From contig NZ_JACJOU010000012.1 of assembly GCF_014695725.1 (NCBI RefSeq), forward strand, positions 186,001-250,000: a DNA stretch of 64,000 nucleotides. Direction: 5' to 3'. Positions 19,818 through 28,174 of this stretch are shown one piece after another. The first letter of the stretch is position 1; each line of letters opens with the position of its first letter. The translations under genes were made by a program, and so were the position numbers. Below the pieces are notes generated by a model. That model was not told where the DNA came from. It searched no databases and was given only the letters and a program-made list of their open reading frames with translations. Source of the DNA: Microcoleus sp. FACHB-672. GTDB lineage: Bacteria > Cyanobacteriota > Cyanobacteriia > Cyanobacteriales > Oscillatoriaceae.

Positions 19818-21125
19818 TTATAAATGTTCCTGAAAATATCGTTTGTATAACTCAAACCTAACCTCCCAGGAAAACCCATCTTGTCTAATTAAGCCGGCTT
19901 TCTCTAACTGAAACTTTGCAAACTCATCTTTACAGGTTTCTTGCTTTAAAATATTGCTAAAACACTGACGTAAATTTTGATTTCTTTGTAGCAATTCTAA
20001 ATGATTTAGTAAATAAGAACCGAATGGCCCGTTTGCCTGAACAGCCTTGCGCTCCAATTCTTCTAAACTCAGGTTATTTTGACTAATTTGATAAAGGCCC
20101 AAATTAACTAAAGCTGGATGGCCACCAACTAACGCTTTTAAAGTTTTAACTTCGACATTTGTCCAAGTTTCTAAGCCATATTTATTGGCAAGTTCTAAAA
20201 TTTGATTCGAGTTAAATTCTTCTAATTCAACCGCATCTCCCACATTCGGCATAACAGACCCGCGAATTTCTCGATCTAAATAAGTTTCTGTTGAATAAGC
20301 AACCACAATACTTGGCCAAACAATTTGCGCCTGACTAACGACCTTCATTTCAGTTTCATTCCAAGTCCTCAACAAGTTTAAAAAAGGTGTTTGAGTTTTC
20401 TCATAACCCAAAACTGCATCAATTCCGTCAATAATTAAAGTTTTGCTTTGTTTAATTTTTGAGAAAATACGATCTCGTAAATAATCTGTGCAATTTGTAC
20501 CGGGAGCAACATCGGAACGCCAAGATTTTTTTAAATCCTCTAGCTCATAGTTACTCAGCGTGCCTTTGAATGATTGAGCAATGGCATAGGTGAAACGCTG
20601 TAAAAGTTTATCTAAATTTGTGAACGCTTCGGGTTCAAAACCAACGCCTCCCAAATCGACAAAACCGACTAAATGATTCGGTTGTTTCTCTAATAAGTGC
20701 CGCAGGTGCACCAGCAAAGAAGACTTACCCATTCCTTGGGAGGCTTTGATTCTAATAAACGGCATGGCGCTCTTTTTGCTGCGATCCGCTTGTAAGGCTT
20801 GCCGGCACGTTTTATCGGCTGCTCGTTCTATATAACGTCGATCTCCAATTGGCACGATTCCGATGAGGGGATAAATAACAGGTTTTTCTTGTTTTCCGAC
20901 CCAAATAATTTCTTTTTTACTGTCCCGACCGGCACAATCAGGCGTGGTGATTTTAATAAACTTTTCTTCTTCGTATTTCTTCAGCCACCGATGAGCCGTG
21001 CTGCGTGCGCGTCCACACCATTGAGCAAAATCTCCGTCACTAATCAGCTTCTTCCAATCTTCGTTTGCCTTCAGCTCTGCCTCTAGTCGGCTCAACCCTT
21101 CCTCTTGACTCAGCTTTTTACTCAT
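19818..21125 (-). CDS. HTH-AAA-like ATPase, first gene of the pair
   Basis: This 435-residue protein starts with a helix-turn-helix-like region (about 5-80, GDFAQWCGRARSTAHRWLKK), followed by an AAA-like NTPase with Walker A SQGMGKSS (about 129-136), Walker B TLIIDGID (Asp233, Asp236) and a winged-helix-like C-terminal part (about 340-435). The frame starts with a GTG at 21149, but ATG at 21125 is the better start. The DNA-binding N-terminus suggests that it senses something and controls a promoter, plausibly its own. It is followed after 28 bases by the AAA-vWA gene. The upstream region carries repeated 11-bp boxes. Confidence 0.82.
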   Translation of the reverse strand: MSKKLSQEEGLSRLEAELKANEDWKKLISDGDFAQWCGRARSTAHRWLKKYEEEKFIKITTPDCAGRDSKKEIIWVGKQEKPVIYPLIGIVPIGDRRYIERAADKTCRQALQADRSKKSAMPFIRIKASQGMGKSSLLVHLRHLLEKQPNHLVGFVDLGGVGFEPEAFTNLDKLLQRFTYAIAQSFKGTLSNYELEDLKKSWRSDVAPGTNCTDYLRDRIFSKIKQSKTLIIDGIDAVLGYEKTQTPFLNLLRTWNETEMKVVSQAQIVWPSIVVAYSTETYLDREIRGSVMPNVGDAVELEEFNSNQILELANKYGLETWTNVEVKTLKALVGGHPALVNLGLYQISQNNLSLEELERKAVQANGPFGSYLLNHLELLQRNQNLRQCFSNILKQETCKDEFAKFQLEKAGLIRQDGFSWEVRFELYKRYFQEHL

Positions 21126-21160
21126 AAGCGCAGAAACCCACCCCCACACAACTTTAACTC

Positions 21161-21282
21161 ACGCTTGTCACTTCCCTCTTCTATTTTAAAACACAGTGCA
21201 AGGAAAAAAATAAGATTAACGCTTCACTCACGCTCCATCTAGAGAAGCATTTTTCGATTAATGCTCCATTTATGCTCTAAAA
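21161..21282. promoter_or_regulatory. Five ACGCTYCA-type boxes with 11-bp spacing
   Basis: Boxes are ACGCTTGTCAC (21161), ACGCTTCACTC (21219), ACGCTCCATCT (21230), ATGCTCCATTT (21261) and ATGCTCTAAAA (21272). The pairs 21219/21230 and 21261/21272 are each spaced exactly 11 bp, one helical turn, and the two pairs are 42 bp apart. They are upstream of the HTH-AAA gene. This fits an operator for a repeat-binding protein, possibly that gene's own product. Confidence 0.5.
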
Positions 21283-21436
21283 ATACCTAAATCTTGATTC
21301 TAAAAATATTTTTTTATCGAAACATAAAACAGTAATGACAGTTACTTTTTTATCCTTTATACCTTTATATATGGATTCGATTCACAGTCAAACCAATCAG
21401 GGAAGAAAATAATTATTGGTAAAAATTCGGGAATTG

Positions 21437-21892
21437 ATGGTTTTCCCATTACCTAATTTTTTAAATATGACACAAAGTAAAACATCCTCGGATGGAGAGA
21501 TACGGGAGAAGCTCTATCTAGTAGCCGGTGGTTCTGTGTTGGGTGCTGTCGCCTTGCTATTAAGCGGTGTCGCCTTATTTTCTAAAGTCCCGGCGAATTT
21601 ACCCAGAGAACGCTCATTAGGGCCAACACAAACTTGCGCTGAAATTGTGCAACCAAAAGCGGCATTATCGCGAGAACAATTAGCAAAACTTTTGAGCGTG
21701 CCAGAGCGCACCCAGCGCCGCAAAGTACAAGAAATTGCCAAAGAACCTTACTGCCGGCTGCCTTCTTTAAACATTCGCGCCGGGTCTACCACAGCTCGCG
21801 ATATTTACCCTTTAGCATTCGATCCGCAAACATCGCTCGTGATTATCTATGAAGGAGAAACCTATGTTGGGTATGGCTTCAAGCGTTCGTAG
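21437..21892 (+). CDS. Single-pass membrane protein of an envelope cluster
   Basis: The protein is about 151 residues, with a transmembrane helix at about 25-50 (LYLVAGGSVLGAVALLLSGVAL) and an external domain containing a few Cys (CAEIVQ, PYCRLP) and a KVQEIAKEPYC segment. I do not recognise the family. The frame is open from TTG at 21416; the ATG at 21437 has a GGGA upstream, while the ATG at 21467 has none, so the start is uncertain. Its 3' end overlaps the start of the lipoprotein gene by 29 bases, so translation is probably coupled. Confidence 0.65.
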   Translation: MVFPLPNFLNMTQSKTSSDGEIREKLYLVAGGSVLGAVALLLSGVALFSKVPANLPRERSLGPTQTCAEIVQPKAALSREQLAKLLSVPERTQRRKVQEIAKEPYCRLPSLNIRAGSTTARDIYPLAFDPQTSLVIIYEGETYVGYGFKRS

Positions 21893-22322
21893 AGCCTTGC
21901 TAGCCGTCGCGTTGCTCGTCGCCACCGGCTGCACACAACAGCCGGCAGAACCCCCCAGAGAACTAACCCTTTACCAATCTTGGGAACTGCAACCTGGGGA
22001 TGAACTTGCCGGCCATCAAATATTAGGCGGACTCGGCGATATTTCCCTCGCCTTAAATGGGGATGCAATCTATGCACCTTTTGACGGCAAAGTGCAGCCG
22101 CACAAACCAACCTGCGTAATTTTCTCCAGCGAAGAACTGCCGGTTTACCTATTTCGTTTGTGTGGACTTTCATCACCGAAATTTGGCCCCCGAAGTGCCG
22201 GTGAACCCATCGCAACCGGCAAGGATCTGCGGTTTGCTTTGCTCAACAAACAACCCGATGGTCGATGGGCAATGGTAGAACCTTCTAAGAAAATTATCGA
22301 GCAAATGTTGTTGCCACAGTAA
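21864..22322 (+). CDS. Predicted lipoprotein
   Basis: This 152-residue protein has a classic lipoprotein signal: a positively charged N-terminus, a hydrophobic stretch and the lipobox LVATGC with the modified Cys at residue 23. The exported part is a compact domain (SLALNGDAIYAPFDGKVQP, reminiscent of the biotinyl/M23 hairpin fold) of about 130 residues. The ATG at 21864 is chosen because GAAGGAG lies 7 bases upstream; an ATG at 21849 has none. It precedes the M23-VanY hydrolase gene by about 220 bases, so a role at the cell wall is likely. Confidence 0.7.
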   Translation: MLGMASSVRRALLAVALLVATGCTQQPAEPPRELTLYQSWELQPGDELAGHQILGGLGDISLALNGDAIYAPFDGKVQPHKPTCVIFSSEELPVYLFRLCGLSSPKFGPRSAGEPIATGKDLRFALLNKQPDGRWAMVEPSKKIIEQMLLPQ

Positions 22323-22326
22323 GAGA

Positions 22327-22374
22327 GGGGCATTAGGAATTGGGCATGGGGAATTGGGCATGGGGCATGGGGGG
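22327..22374 (+). repeat. G-rich GGGCATGGGG intergenic repeat
   Basis: A run of units GGGCATT, AATTGGGCATGGGG and GGGCATGGGG lies between the lipoprotein and the M23-VanY gene. It is the same unit that occurs inside the SNF2 gene. Confidence 0.8.
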
Positions 22375-22465
22375 AAGTTAGCCTTCCTTAATTCAACTGG
22401 GGTCAAAAAAATGGGGTTAAAAAAAAGTATTTTTCCAACTTCCATATCACACAAACCGTTAACCC

Positions 22466-22495
22466 ATCTGCGTTTATCTGCGTTTATCTGTGGTT
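22466..22495 (-). repeat. Inverted-orientation copy of the AACCNCAGATAAACGC repeat
   Basis: The sequence ATCTGCGTTTATCTGCGTTT followed by ATCTGTGGTT is the reverse complement of the repeat at 16686-16715. Confidence 0.85.
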
Positions 22496-22539
22496 AAAAA
22501 AAGAAATTTCCTTGACGCCTCAGAAATCAGCACTCAAAA

Positions 22540-24750
22540 ATGAAACGATACATCATTACAAATTTTCTCATTCGAGTCTTAGTGCTGGTATTGGGAGCCG
22601 GCCAAGCAGCATTAGGCTCGCCAATCGTGCTGGATTTTAGCATTCAAGAACCAGATATTCAAACTCCCCCACCGACACCCATTCAAGAAATAGAAAAGCC
22701 ACAAAACATCCTGCAAAAATTATCCGCTGCTCAGCTATTTGCTACCCGTCAATCTGCCGGCAGTATCGCCATCGGAGCCGCTGAGGGCAACCTGACAGCA
22801 GCAGGAAAAACCACCACGCTTTATCTAGGACATATCGATCCAGGAAATCATGTCACAAATCGCGGATTTTGTAGCTGGAACCGCGCTTTAAACTTAACCG
22901 TTGCGGAAGCTGATCGCCGGTGTTTAGCAGCCCTACAGAGCCAATCAGCCGCCGTTGAGCGCAAGTTAAAAGATTTAGGAATTGACGTAAAAACTGACAT
23001 TGAAGCACTGGTTAACGGCGCTGATATTTGGAACCAGTCAAAGTTTGCCGGCAGGCAGTTTGCGGCAAAGTACAAAAAAGCCCTGGAAAAAGGACTGCGC
23101 GGGGAACGTGCGGTGCTGGATGCGCGAGTGGAAGCGTTTCGCAATGAAGTCGGACAGCTCGACGCCACCGGACTTTTCGGCATTTGTCTCAGGGAACCTC
23201 ACTACCGGCGGCAATTGGCGGGACTGACCGCCTACTCCGAGGCTTGGCGGTGGCAGTGCATCGCCCTCGATCAAGGGCGTAGAGTGGGGGAAGTGAGCTA
23301 TGCCTTAAAGCTAAATCTGGGAAATATTCAAATTGCTTCTAGTAAAATTAAGACCGTGAATCAGCCAATTTCAAGCAAACTCGCTCGTCAAGATGAGCCG
23401 GTTTCCACACCACAAGTGCAACCAATATCAGAGTCGATGGTACTAAGTTTTCAACCGGCTTTGGATCAGGGTTCTGCACCAACTCCGATTCCAGATTCCG
23501 ATAGTATAGACGTGTCGTTGCTGGTTTCAACTTCGGCAAATGTTGAAGATAAAAATCTGTCAGATAGCGTTCAAAATGTGGTGTTGCCGGCTTCTAGCCA
23601 ACCTACAGCTTCTGAAGCATTAACGCTGAGTTTTGATCCTACAGCGTCTCCAGAAGTTCCCGTCGTCCCAGAGAAACCAAAGGTTGTAGAAATTGCCAGT
23701 GCTAAAGCCGTGAACTTGGGTGCCGGTGCGGATAAAACGACAGTTAAATTTGATACAGGAAGCTTATTAGCTCGTTCCCCAAAACACGGTGATCGCGTTG
23801 GTTCCTACTCAATTGCTTCTCATTTTGGAATTAGACCACAACCCTGCGCTGTTTGTAGTAAATATCACAATGGAGTTGATGTGGGAACGCCTATCGGAAC
23901 ACCGCTTTATGCGATGGCGCTGCCGGGAGCAACCGCCAAAGTTCAATGCTTTAATACACACTTAGGCGGATTGACTGCTATCATCAATTCTCAGAGTATT
24001 CCAGATAGAAGCTTTGCTGCTGTCCATCTATCCTCTTGTAAAGCCGGCACTCATAAAGCTGGAGAAATCTTTGCAAGAACTGGCAACAGTGGAGCCGCTA
24101 CAACTGGGCCACATTTGCACTGGGGAGAGAGCGTGAATTATCAATATGTGCCACCGCAACGGGGATATATAGAGTGGGTAATTAGTAGCAGAATCCCACA
24201 GCAATTTGAACCAAAAGCCATCAGATCAACGGCACCCAAACCTGTTTTATACGGGCATTTGGCTTACGCTGAAGCTCCACAAAATGAGTTGGTTAATGTA
24301 GGAAATGGCGAGAAACTCCGTCAAAATGCTGCGGCTAAGTTTAAAGAAATGGTTGCCGCTGCCGGTAAAAAAAATATTAGACTTATTCCCCTGTCTGGGT
24401 TTCGATCTATCCAAGAGCAGCGCTCTGTATTTTACGACACCGCAGCAGCTAGAGGGCAGTCCCCAGAAGAACGAGCGAAAGTCAGTGCGCCTCCCGGTTA
24501 TTCAGAACATCACACCGGCTATGCAATTGATATTGGAGATGCCTCACATCCTGAGTTAAATTTCAGCCCAGACTTAGAGAATACGCCGGCTTTTCGCTGG
24601 ATGCTGGCAAATGCTGAAACTTATGGATTTGAACTTTCTTTTCCCCGGAATAACAGCCAGGGAGTCACCTATGAGCCTTGGCACTGGAGATATGTGGGTG
24701 ATCGACAAAGTCAAGAAATATTTAAAGCCGCAAGGGTGGCGGTGAAGTAA
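22540..24750 (+). CDS. M23 peptidase-VanY carboxypeptidase fusion
   Basis: This 736-residue exported protein has an N-terminal signal-like segment (about 1-27) and a conserved region of unknown function (about 60-255) with Cys residues. A Ser/Pro-rich linker leads to a LytM/M23 metallopeptidase domain (YHNGVDVG with His-x3-Asp near 443, HLHWGE near 525), and then a VanY-type D,D-carboxypeptidase domain with SEHHTGYAIDIG (near 655) and EPWHWRYVGD. It should cut both peptide bridges and D-Ala termini in peptidoglycan. Both zinc-ligand sets look intact. Substrate preference is not shown by the sequence. Confidence 0.88.
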   Translation: MKRYIITNFLIRVLVLVLGAGQAALGSPIVLDFSIQEPDIQTPPPTPIQEIEKPQNILQKLSAAQLFATRQSAGSIAIGAAEGNLTAAGKTTTLYLGHIDPGNHVTNRGFCSWNRALNLTVAEADRRCLAALQSQSAAVERKLKDLGIDVKTDIEALVNGADIWNQSKFAGRQFAAKYKKALEKGLRGERAVLDARVEAFRNEVGQLDATGLFGICLREPHYRRQLAGLTAYSEAWRWQCIALDQGRRVGEVSYALKLNLGNIQIASSKIKTVNQPISSKLARQDEPVSTPQVQPISESMVLSFQPALDQGSAPTPIPDSDSIDVSLLVSTSANVEDKNLSDSVQNVVLPASSQPTASEALTLSFDPTASPEVPVVPEKPKVVEIASAKAVNLGAGADKTTVKFDTGSLLARSPKHGDRVGSYSIASHFGIRPQPCAVCSKYHNGVDVGTPIGTPLYAMALPGATAKVQCFNTHLGGLTAIINSQSIPDRSFAAVHLSSCKAGTHKAGEIFARTGNSGAATTGPHLHWGESVNYQYVPPQRGYIEWVISSRIPQQFEPKAIRSTAPKPVLYGHLAYAEAPQNELVNVGNGEKLRQNAAAKFKEMVAAAGKKNIRLIPLSGFRSIQEQRSVFYDTAAARGQSPEERAKVSAPPGYSEHHTGYAIDIGDASHPELNFSPDLENTPAFRWMLANAETYGFELSFPRNNSQGVTYEPWHWRYVGDRQSQEIFKAARVAVK

Positions 24751-24778
24751 AAAAAACCCTAATTTATGAATGAGGGAT

Positions 24779-25249
24779 TTAAATTATTGCTTCTGGATCG
24801 CAGCGAATTTCAATTAGAAATCCATCCGGATCATAAAAGTAAATCCCTCTGCCGGTGGGTCTTGTAACGGGGCCATGATCGATTGAAACTTGGTTTTGTT
24901 TAAGCACTTCAACGGCTGTATCGAATAACTGCGAATCGATATCAAAAGCGAGGTGATTGGCGCGAGTAAAAGCACGATGGGGATCTTGATCGGGAGGGGA
25001 TAAATCTGGCTCCCAAAATAAATCGATTACCGTGCCATCTGGGGTAACAAAATTGGTAACTTTTCCTGCTGCTACTAACTCTCGTAGGGTTGCCGGCACC
25101 TCATTGCCGGTGAGTTCGTGCAAACCAAGAATACTGCCATAGAAGTGGCGGGAAGCTTGCATATCCTGTACATTCAAAGCGATATGGTGTACACGCCGCA
25201 AATCGCCAGAGGTAAGGGCTGTTGTAGAGGACGCTTGGCTAGATACCAT
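24779..25249 (-). CDS. VOC (glyoxalase/bleomycin-resistance/dioxygenase) family protein
   Basis: This 156-residue protein has two beta-alpha-beta-beta-beta modules of the vicinal oxygen chelate fold. Likely metal ligands include His in RVHHIALNV (near 22), His in RANHLAFDI and Glu in FLIEIRCDP near the end. The fold is shared by glyoxalase I, fosfomycin-resistance enzymes and extradiol dioxygenases; the substrate cannot be told. It is convergent with the M23-VanY gene. Confidence 0.85.
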   Translation of the reverse strand: MVSSQASSTTALTSGDLRRVHHIALNVQDMQASRHFYGSILGLHELTGNEVPATLRELVAAGKVTNFVTPDGTVIDLFWEPDLSPPDQDPHRAFTRANHLAFDIDSQLFDTAVEVLKQNQVSIDHGPVTRPTGRGIYFYDPDGFLIEIRCDPEAII

Positions 25250-25330
25250 AGCAGAGCCGGCTCCTTTTTTGATTTATAATAAACCTGAGACGTTTACTTT
25301 AAAGTTTATCGTTAAAAATAAAATTTGCTC

Positions 25331-25813
25331 ATGCCGTTTGACTATTCTTTAGATTTTAAAACCATTGATTTTCGCTTATCTCCAGAACTTTACCGCGTGG
25401 GCAAAGGTGAACAGGGGGTGCTGTTGGTAGAACCCTATAAATCTGAAATTCTTCCTCACTGGCGATTTAAAACTCCGGAGATTGCGCGGCAGTCTAGCGA
25501 AAAAATTTATGAAATGTTTCTGAATTATCTGGAACAAGATGATTTTGTCGGGGCGGATATGGCGCGGAAGTTTTTACAAATGGGTTACACTCGCGCCCGC
25601 CGGTATGCCAATCATAAAAGTGGCAAAAAATATCAGAAAAATCCTCAAAAGGAAAGTTCGCAGAAAGCCCAGAAGGAAGCAAGAAAAGATATTTTGCCCT
25701 ATGAAGTTGATCCGATAAAAGCAGAGTCTGCGGCAATATTTAAAGAAAAATGGACGCTGGCTAAAACCAACGAGAAATACCTTCAGCTTTTAGCAAAGTG
25801 GCCTAAAGATTAG
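25331..25813 (+). CDS. DUF4385 family protein
   Basis: This 160-residue protein has the DUF4385 pattern: PFDYSLDFKTIDFRLSPELYRVG at the start, EPYKSEILPHWRFKTP, and a C-terminal LQMGYTRARRYANHKSGKKY followed by a Lys-rich helix. The function of the family is unknown. The ATG at 25331 is chosen over a TTG two codons earlier. It is divergent from the VOC gene and convergent with the SLH-WG gene; the gap of about 95 bases after it has an imperfect hairpin but no clear terminator. Confidence 0.78.
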   Translation: MPFDYSLDFKTIDFRLSPELYRVGKGEQGVLLVEPYKSEILPHWRFKTPEIARQSSEKIYEMFLNYLEQDDFVGADMARKFLQMGYTRARRYANHKSGKKYQKNPQKESSQKAQKEARKDILPYEVDPIKAESAAIFKEKWTLAKTNEKYLQLLAKWPKD

Positions 25814-25908
25814 GCAAGAATAAGATATTACTAGATTTTTAATTTTCGTATTCGTTAAGAGAGGGCAATCCTTCTTCAGTGAATTGCACTCCCCTAAAGA
25901 TTCATTGC

Positions 25909-27708
25909 TTACTTAAGGGGATGTTTAATATACCCCCATTTGCCGCCTTCAACATAGTTTTGCATATCGTTCCACTGTCCACCCACATTCACTCTGGCTA
26001 GCCCTTCAGAAAAAGCACCAGCCGCATCATATTGTGGCTGAATAATCATTTTCCCAGTCTTGTCAATATAGCCCCACTTGCGCTGAATTTCGACGGCAGC
26101 TAGCCCTTCAGAAAATTTGCCATCTTCCTTGAAAAATTGAACGTGGGCAGCATCACCGGGAAACGCACCAGTCCCAGAAAATTGGGCCGGGATGACCAGT
26201 TTTCCTGTTTCGTCAATATAACCGACACCCTCCCAAGGTTTTACAACCTGTGCTAGACCTTCAGAAAATGGCCCGATTAGCGAATATTGAGGCTCGCTTA
26301 AATAGTTACCTGCTTTGTCAATAATACCGATTTTTCCCTCAAAAGTAACCTTTGCTGTTTCTTGAGAAAAAGCGCCAGTAAAATCAAATTTTAACTCAAT
26401 GACAACTTTGCCGGTTTTGTCGATATAACCGGCTTTATTGTTAAGCCGAATTGCTGCTAGCCCGTTTGAGAAGGCATCCCCAAAATCAAATTGAGGAGGA
26501 ATAACAACTTTGCCAGTTGTGTCGATATAGCCGACTTGATAGTTAAAGGTATAGGCTGCTAATCCTTCAGAAAAAGATTTAAAATAACCCACTGGCGTTT
26601 CAAACACCATCTTGCCGGTGATATCGATAAAGCCGTTTTTGGTGCCGGTTCTCACCCGCGCTAATCCGTCTGAAAAGTCTTCGGCATCATCAAATTGTGG
26701 CTGGATAACTATTTTGCCGGTTTTGTCGATCCAGCCGATTTTACTATTAAGCCAAACCCGCGCTAATGGTTGAGATTTAGCAAAGCGAGCTGCCATTTCA
26801 AATCGAGTTTGACTGATAAACTTACCCGTTTTGTCAATATGGCCATGCTTATCGCCAACTCTGACGACAGCCAAACCTTCAAAGAAGGAATCACAGCCAT
26901 CAAAGTTTGCTTGAATCACAAGTTTGCCAGTGGTGTCAATATAGCCGCATTTAGAGCCAATGGTAACAGATTGCAATTCCTCCGAGCGCTCACCAACACT
27001 GTCAAACTGTTGGGTTACAACTTTGCCGGTTGTATCAATAAAACTGTATTTTGGCCAAAATGAAATTTGGGCAATGCCATTAGCAAAATCGCCGGCTCTA
27101 TCAAATTGAGGCGAGATTTCAAAAGCTCCGGCAATATACTGCGCCGGCACGGCATTAGCAATTTTTAAAGCTTGACAAATCAAGGCAACAACTTCAGCGC
27201 GTGTAGCATTTTGCAGAGGTTTGAGTTGTTTAACATTGGGATAGTTGACAACGAGCCGGTTTTGAAGGGCTGCGGCAATTGCACTTGTGGCATAACTAGG
27301 AATTTGTGCAGCATCGTCAAAATATTTTTTAAGCGTTTCATTGTAATTTGTAGGGGCGCTGTATTTTAGCCCATTTGCTAGGGAAACGAAGGCTTGAGTT
27401 CGTTCTAGCGGTTGTTCTGGTTTAAAAATTCCCTCCGGATATCCGGATAAAAATCCCATTTCATAAGCCGTAGAAATTGCTTCAAATGCCCAGTGAGTTT
27501 TAGGAACATCACTAAAATTCACTGCACTCCGAATTTTTGGGGCATTCGGAAAAGCTTTACGCACAAGGGCAGCAAGTTCCGCGCGGGTAATGGTAGCATT
27601 TGGACGAAAGCTTCCATTAGGATATCCACTAATAATCGATTTTTCAGCTAGTTGTACAATTGGCGCTTGCGCCCAATGGTTTTGAATGTCAGAAAAAGTA
27701 GCTGGCAT
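25909..27708 (-). CDS. SLH-domain protein with ten WG repeats
   Basis: This 599-residue protein begins directly with three SLH modules (FSDIQNHWA near 5, FSDVPKTHWAFEAI near 65, FDDAAQIPSYATSAI near 129), then about ten WG beta-repeats (unit GYIDTTGKLVIxxxFDxAxxFSEGLAxV, about 45 residues each) and a short C-terminal half repeat. SLH modules usually bind secondary wall polymers or the outer membrane, but there is no signal peptide ahead of them. WG repeats form a beta-helix or propeller and are often protein-binding. The role is unknown; a cytosolic location is possible. Confidence 0.85.
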   Translation of the reverse strand: MPATFSDIQNHWAQAPIVQLAEKSIISGYPNGSFRPNATITRAELAALVRKAFPNAPKIRSAVNFSDVPKTHWAFEAISTAYEMGFLSGYPEGIFKPEQPLERTQAFVSLANGLKYSAPTNYNETLKKYFDDAAQIPSYATSAIAAALQNRLVVNYPNVKQLKPLQNATRAEVVALICQALKIANAVPAQYIAGAFEISPQFDRAGDFANGIAQISFWPKYSFIDTTGKVVTQQFDSVGERSEELQSVTIGSKCGYIDTTGKLVIQANFDGCDSFFEGLAVVRVGDKHGHIDKTGKFISQTRFEMAARFAKSQPLARVWLNSKIGWIDKTGKIVIQPQFDDAEDFSDGLARVRTGTKNGFIDITGKMVFETPVGYFKSFSEGLAAYTFNYQVGYIDTTGKVVIPPQFDFGDAFSNGLAAIRLNNKAGYIDKTGKVVIELKFDFTGAFSQETAKVTFEGKIGIIDKAGNYLSEPQYSLIGPFSEGLAQVVKPWEGVGYIDETGKLVIPAQFSGTGAFPGDAAHVQFFKEDGKFSEGLAAVEIQRKWGYIDKTGKMIIQPQYDAAGAFSEGLARVNVGGQWNDMQNYVEGGKWGYIKHPLK

Positions 27709-28174
27709 AATTTAATGTTGTAAATTTGCTTTGGGATTGACTATCTCATCCCCACTCTAAAAGTTTATATTGAAAAAGCCGGCTACAACTGTCCGCCTGT
27801 TCAACTGTCACACTGTGAGTATTTGAGCCAACGCATTTCTCAAATTTTCATTTTTCTTAAGTATTGAAACAAGAATTTTTATAGAGCAATATTTTGAATT
27901 TTATCTTAAAAATATTAAAAAATAATAAATTTAACTAGAACTAAAAGTAGGCTGCCATCTTTGCCTAAATGCCTAATCTCTGGCAGAGATATTTCGATTA
28001 AATAATGTAAGTACGTTGTGAAGCGGTCTTCCTTGGAAAGAGCGGAGAAAGCAAAATCATCTTACTCATCAAAAAGAAAGCGGAATGCCGACGATATCTT
28101 CAAATTTGACACCTTATCTCATCACCTCGTGAATTTCAGCTTATCCTATAAAAGATAGACTGAATACATACCTT
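27709..28174. other. Gene-free spacer upstream of tex
   Basis: These 466 bases separate divergent genes and hold no open frame, RNA gene or repeat that I recognise. The centre (about 27840-27950) is AT-rich. Confidence 0.5.
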
